NCBI RefSeq assembly: GCF_901000735.1
Contig: NC_081543.1
Location: 22,277,515 to 22,341,514, forward strand
Length of the DNA: 64,000 bases
Origin: Corylus avellana
Taxonomy: Eukaryota; Streptophyta; Magnoliopsida; Fagales; Betulaceae
Reading direction: 5' to 3'
The notes beneath the pieces were generated by a model that saw only the letters and a program-made list of their open reading frames with translations, had not been told where the DNA came from and ran no database searches. A program made the translations under genes and the position numbers. Below are positions 59,547 to 64,000 of this stretch, one piece after another (the first letter of the stretch is position 1; every line of letters begins with the position of its first letter).

Positions 59547-60885
59547 AATACCCCCAAACTTACATTTTGCTAGTCTCTTAGCAAAAAAAAAAAAAATGAA
59601 AACAAGAAACATAAGTCCGCTGTCGTGGGAGAGACGATTGCATTTAGCATATGCAACAAGCCTTTTAAACCCCTAGGCATCCCTAGTGGACGAGTGAAGT
59701 CTCATGAGGGTTTAACATGAATGATACCCACAAACATTGTCAGTGCTATGTCATTGACAAACACAATTTTCACACAAACACATGGTTCTCACATCATGAG
59801 CAGGTTTAACAAACTAAACACCACAATCAAATCATCAAGCCAACCACAAATCATTCAACTCAAAGGTGGAAATTTGAGACAACACAAGCTTCAATAGGTG
59901 CAAAGTGAAACTAACACGAAGTTAAAAGGCTTCAATTTTTCTCAAAGTTTGGTGTACCTCAAAATTCATAAGAATTCACACAGATGAAAACACCAAAGGC
60001 TTAGATCAAGACATGCATTTTATATATATATATATATATATATTTTTTATTTTTTATTTTTTGTGTAGGCTGTGCAATGTTCAGCTCCCTTAAGCTTTCT
60101 AATTGACCTATATAACGAGTGTTGGGCCAGTGACTCCCAAACCAAATGGTTTTAGGGCACTAGATGTAAAACATCCTTAAGGCTTAATTACTCAAGTCAA
60201 AAAGGATACGAAGTCAAACTAGCCATACAATCAATGCTTAGTAAGGTATGATGTCCGGTTACTCAATGAAAAGCTCAAACTGATGATGACACCTTTTTAT
60301 TTTTTATTTTTTTTATCTATCCTCAAGCCAAGGTTTCATCAACACTTCATCCTACAAATCGTAAGGCACACCCTAATCAATCCAAATCGTATACCTCACA
60401 GACTTTATGATAGTGTGCTTGTGATTCAACTTAGACATGTGAAGTCTCTCTAATCTACCAAATGAGTCAAATGACTCAGATTTCTAATGACATGCAGTGT
60501 TCAAAAGTTAAACACACTAATGACATGCAAACCACAGTTATGATGTAACTCATGCCCAATCACCAACATAACAGAATATATTTTTTTTTTTTTAAACAAA
60601 ACAAACAGATAAAAACAAACAAAAAGACAATGTGTTTTTCCACACCCCCAAACTTAAATGACACATTGTCCCCAATGTGGCAAGAGATACAATACCGTGG
60701 GATGAGGAAACTTGAGTGTGCAAAGGCCAGGGCATCCCCTAAACTTGAACACCAAAACACCTGTCAAAATCTAACAGCAATATTTCCTCATAGAAACAAA
60801 TATCAAAAGATTAATTGCTGATAGAAACAAAAAGAAAATGAAACAAAATAAAATAAAAATAAGAAAGAAAGAAAATGTGCAGAAA
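59547..60885 (-). mobile_element. 3' untranslated internal region of the minus-oriented LTR element
   Basis: No coding frame. It contains CCACATTGGGGACAATGTG and TTTAAGTTTGGGGGTGTGG (about 60680-60640 on the minus strand), sequence seen after the last ORF of Athila/Tat-like plant LTR elements. It also has a (TA)n tract at 60018-60042 and the polypurine tract at 59547. Confidence 0.7.
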
Positions 60886-61278
60886 TTAAAATGGGGAAGA
60901 AATTTTACAGTGCTTTCCCTGATCATTTGGATGTCCGACCAATCCCTTCCACCCTTTCTTCTTAAGAATTTGATATCCCTCTGGAAGGATGTTTCGCCAT
61001 CTTATGTAGCCAACTTGCTTGCTCCGAAGGATCTTTTTGGGACGATGGTTCCTAGGACTGCTCGTTTGTTTGCAAAGATCCTTGAGAGTCTTGGCATAAA
61101 ATGGCTCTTTGAGACATTGAATAACTGGAGCTTGGGGTTCATGAAGTGTCTCAAAAGGGATTGTGACAAAGGAGTGAGCTTCAGTACTCACTTCCTTGTT
61201 AGTGGACAGATTTGAAGTTGGCAGGGGTTCAATTTGCTCAACTTGCTCCTCTTTTTCTTTCTCCTCATGGTTACCCAC
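60886..61278 (-). pseudogene. C-terminal part of a gag-like protein, truncated by an LTR insertion
   Basis: About 130 codons on the minus strand: an acidic start (EEKEKEEQVEQIEPLP), then HSFVTIPFETLHEPQ and a basic C-terminus (RPKKILRSKQVGYIRWRNIL). The frame is cut at 61278 where the plus-oriented LTR begins. Its acidic start resembles the last residues of the gag-like frame at 63107-64000 (KEEEEKEEQVE), so it is the C-terminal half of the same family's protein. It ends with a stop and is followed by 3' sequence and LTR only, so this family has no pol. Confidence 0.7.
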
Positions 61279-62664
61279 TGATAAGTGCCAAATATTGCAT
61301 ATTTGGACCCCTTTATTTACATTAGTTAATCCTTTAGCTGTGTCGTTATTTAATATTTTGTGTTAGTTTTGTGTTTTTAGTGTTTTGTAGGTCATTGAAG
61401 AAAAACTGCAGCTTTAAAGGAAAAAATGCGAAGTTTGGAAGAAAGCATACTTTGAGAAGACCTAGATTGTGTGGTTAAGTCTAACCAAATCTAAGGAAAG
61501 GTTAAATCAGATTAAAGTTCAGATTTGATAAGATTTCGGATCGGATTCAAATTCAGATTCTGCACACGTCTTAGTATTTTGACCATAACTCTCCGCTCAA
61601 TTATCGGATTGAAGTGATTCAAATGGAATTGGAAAGCTAGCTCAAAATACTACAATTTGTTGTGAAATAGGATTTTCGTAATTCGTACAGTTACTATGTC
61701 AAAATCGCCCCGCAATTAAATGGTACAAACCTGGACGAATTGTATCCGATTTCAACTTGTAAAACCCAAAGTTTTAGGTCTATAAATAGGGAATTATCAG
61801 ATTAGTTGAGGGGGCTACGAATTTGAAGATTGCAGAGGAGAAAGAAGAGAGTTTAAGGTTTTCCTAACTTTTGAATCTCTACTTTGTGATTCTTATTTGT
61901 AAGTACTCGATTTTACATTATGAATTCAATCAATTTTGTTTTGTCTTTCAATAACCTTCAACTAAGGTTGAAGATGAAGCCTCACTTATGATTAGCAACT
62001 TTGTTTCATGTATGTAATATTTCCCAATTTAATGGTTTAATTGCTCTATTGTTTTACTTCTAATCAATTGGATTGAATAACTCTTGGATATCTTTTGTGA
62101 TTCAAGGATACACTTGATGATTTAAGATTATTCAATACAATTGATTGCTTGGTTTTCTTTGTTAAAAATTGGATTTCCTCTGTGATTTATTCTCTGGATA
62201 CAATTGATGTTTTGATAAAGATTGGATATTTTCTTGTGATTTACGGATACAGTTAATGATTTGATCGAATATAGGATTTCTTTTGTGATTTGGGTTATGA
62301 ATGGATACATAGGATCTTTTGATTAATTCTTTGAAGCAATAGTAAAACAAACTTAAGATTTATATGTGAGAACTTTGGGGAATATTATAGATCATGAAAT
62401 TATGTTGTTATGAATTTGTGAGTGCGGATTCCGAAACCTTAGTGTTTCGTCATAAGATTTCAATCACTTTAAATTGCTTATGCTTTGGCTTTTTCATTCA
62501 AACAAAAAAAAACTCTCAAAAATTTGGAACTAGACTAGGGTTTAATTAATTTAGATTTAAAATTGCTTTCAAGAATACAATTCCCTATGGGTTCGATCTC
62601 GCACTTGCAATCCATTAACTACAATTGATTCGTGCACTTGCGAGTTAAATAAATTTGCACAACA
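61279..62664 (+). mobile_element. 5' LTR (1386 bp) of a plus-oriented gag-only LTR element
   Basis: Starts TGATAAGTGCCAAATATTGC and ends TTGCACAACA. A TATA box, TATAAATAGG, lies at 61781-61790 with a likely leader after it. It is followed by the tRNA-Asp primer site. It is inserted head-to-head into the older minus-oriented member of its own family. The reverse solo LTR at 17953-19289 is its close relative. Confidence 0.92.
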
Positions 62665-62671
62665 AGTTTTT

Positions 62672-62687
62672 TGCGCCGTTGCCGGGG
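62672..62687 (+). promoter_or_regulatory. Primer-binding site, tRNA-Asp
   Basis: TGCGCCGTTGCCGGGG, complementary (one G missing) to the 3' end of plant tRNA-Asp (CCCCGGCAACGGCGCCA), 7 bases after the LTR. tRNA-Asp priming is typical of Athila/Tat-type Gypsy elements. Confidence 0.88.
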
Positions 62688-63106
62688 AATTGTTCAATTT
62701 TTGAAACCAATTTATTTCTAAATTAGTTTTATTCTTCTCCTAGTTATAATTAGGATTTTATTTTTCTGCAATTTGTTTTGTTTTATTCGTGTTACTAATA
62801 AAAAAAAAAAAAAAGATTGTTCTTGTTGTTTTTTGTTTTGTTTGGCTTGTTTTACAGTTCTGCCGCAGCACCTTCCGCACATCAGCGCGATCAAGCGCAC
62901 TCATAGCAAAAGCAGCAGTTCCGTAGATCTTTGCCAAAAATTTATTTATTTTTGTGAGTTTTTAAATTTTAGTTTTCATTTTTTTTTTTGTTGTGTTAGT
63001 TGTTCTTGTAGTTTATTTTATTTAAAAAAAAATTAAAATTAAAAAAAAAAATATATTGGTTAATGTTTTATGTGGGATATCTGCATGCTAAAAAGTGAGG
63101 GGAAGC

Positions 63107-64000
63107 ATGAATTTTCATTTTAATGATTTTAATGCATCTCCTAGTTGTAGGACACCAGCTCCTACCAACTACCCTCAAAATTTTTTCCCAAATAAACCAT
63201 GTTCATTTTGTTTCAATCCTTATCATGAGGAGAACAATTGTCCAGATCTGCGAACTGAGCTCAACGACTTATGGGACAAATTAGATCAAATCAGAGCAGC
63301 TAGATCTACCTTTTCATATGAACAAATGAACACCAGTTTCTCTAGCCCGGGGTTTGATTCAAATTTCAATTGTTATAACCCGGACTGGAGCAACCAATAT
63401 GATTTCTCAGGATCAGCTCAGGCTACAGGAAATTATGCTCACCAATTTGATGAATTGCACCATTCAGAATATCCACAGTTCGATCATCAAGCTCAACCTC
63501 TTGTTTATCAGTCTACCACTCAAGTGCCTGCACCACAGTCATCACTGGAAGACATGATGAAAGCATTCATGCAATCAATGGATAAGAACATACAAGAGAT
63601 AAAGCAAGATATGAAGAATACTACCCTGAGCAATTCCCAAGATATACAAGAGCTAAAAGGTTTCACCAATCAAGTCGTACAGGAGATGAGGAATTCCACC
63701 ATGGCTAACAACAGAGACATACAAGAACTTAAGCAGGCCATGACCAAGATAGAAGGACAGATCAGTCATCTAGTTGCTGACTTCAACAGAATAGCGGAAG
63801 AAGAGCTTCAAAGTCAGCTGATGGCTGAAAGGCACTACATGATTGATGAGGATGATTCCAAAAATTCTTATCATGAGCATGCCCAGGTCACCATCACACT
63901 TGAGAGTGAGGAAATTGTGGATAACAAAGAGGAGGAAGAGAAAGAGGAGCAAGTTGAGCACCCTGAACAAGTTGAGCACCATGAGAATAGTGAGCCACCA
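63107..64000 (+). CDS. Gag-like protein with CCHC knuckle, non-autonomous LTR element (runs off the window)
   Basis: Open frame from ATG 63107 to the window end, 298 codons without a stop. Near residues 32-45 it has a zinc-knuckle pattern CX2CX4HX4C (CSFCFNPYHEENNC), then a Gln/Asn/Ser-rich region. From about residue 145 there is a helical segment made of repeated blocks (SLEDMMKAFMQSMDKNIQEI, NSQDIQELKGFTNQVVQEM, NNRDIQELKQAMTKIEGQ) with coiled-coil character, then an acidic tail (ESEEIVDNKEEEEKEEQVE). The knuckle lies near the N-terminus, ahead of the helical part, the reverse of ordinary Gag order. The protein probably packages the element's RNA; that is inference. Its C-terminal counterpart is seen at 60886-61278. 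Confidence 0.75.
   Translation, partial: MNFHFNDFNASPSCRTPAPTNYPQNFFPNKPCSFCFNPYHEENNCPDLRTELNDLWDKLDQIRAARSTFSYEQMNTSFSSPGFDSNFNCYNPDWSNQYDFSGSAQATGNYAHQFDELHHSEYPQFDHQAQPLVYQSTTQVPAPQSSLEDMMKAFMQSMDKNIQEIKQDMKNTTLSNSQDIQELKGFTNQVVQEMRNSTMANNRDIQELKQAMTKIEGQISHLVADFNRIAEEELQSQLMAERHYMIDEDDSKNSYHEHAQVTITLESEEIVDNKEEEEKEEQVEHPEQVEHHENSEPP

Overview
The window is nuclear DNA of a flowering plant, most probably a woody eudicot. Genes are intron-rich with GT-AG splice sites, AT content is high, and almost everything outside one gene is transposable-element sequence. There are two assembly gaps (15016-15128 and 58176-58275). I saw no tRNA, rRNA or CRISPR array.

Region 1 (about 1.9-14.6 kb) is a mosaic of gene pieces, all on the minus strand. 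Read 5' to 3' these are: one exon of an inositol-polyphosphate 5/6-kinase (ITPK); one exon of chloroplast protoporphyrinogen oxidase; seven exons for the N-terminal half of a G-box-binding factor (GBF); a FAR1-related (MULE transposase-derived) gene; five to seven exons of TIC62; and three exons of the proteasome subunit RPN9. Each piece lacks its neighbours but keeps its introns. The GBF part ends exactly where its bZIP exon should begin. From there the reading frame continues, with matching phase, into the FAR1-type exons. The result is an apparently intact 11-exon chimera of about 1002 residues: a GBF proline-rich domain joined to FAR1 DNA-binding, MULE transposase and SWIM domains. Capture by a Helitron or Pack-MULE would explain the layout, but I could not find the element's termini.

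Region 2 (15.4-35.4 kb) is transposon wreckage. It holds two decayed hAT (BED/Ac-like) transposase genes, one per strand. The first is split by a 1337-bp solo LTR flanked by GTGAA. It also holds three L1-type LINE relics, several MITEs and AT-rich fold-back elements, and a reversed LTR fragment.

Region 3 (35.8-42.2 kb) is the one conventional host gene: a 19-exon long-chain acyl-CoA synthetase of the LACS4/5 type. Its fifth exon looks damaged.

Region 4 (42.5-64 kb) is nested retroelements: a Copia LTR split by a Harbinger-type MITE; a TGTAATACCCC-type LTR element containing a 2.8-kb solo LTR flanked by CCCTA; a minus-strand element with a movement-protein-like/zinc-knuckle/protease reading frame and no visible reverse transcriptase; and two head-to-head copies of a gag-only LTR family with a tRNA-Asp primer site. 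The second copy runs off the window with an open gag-like frame.
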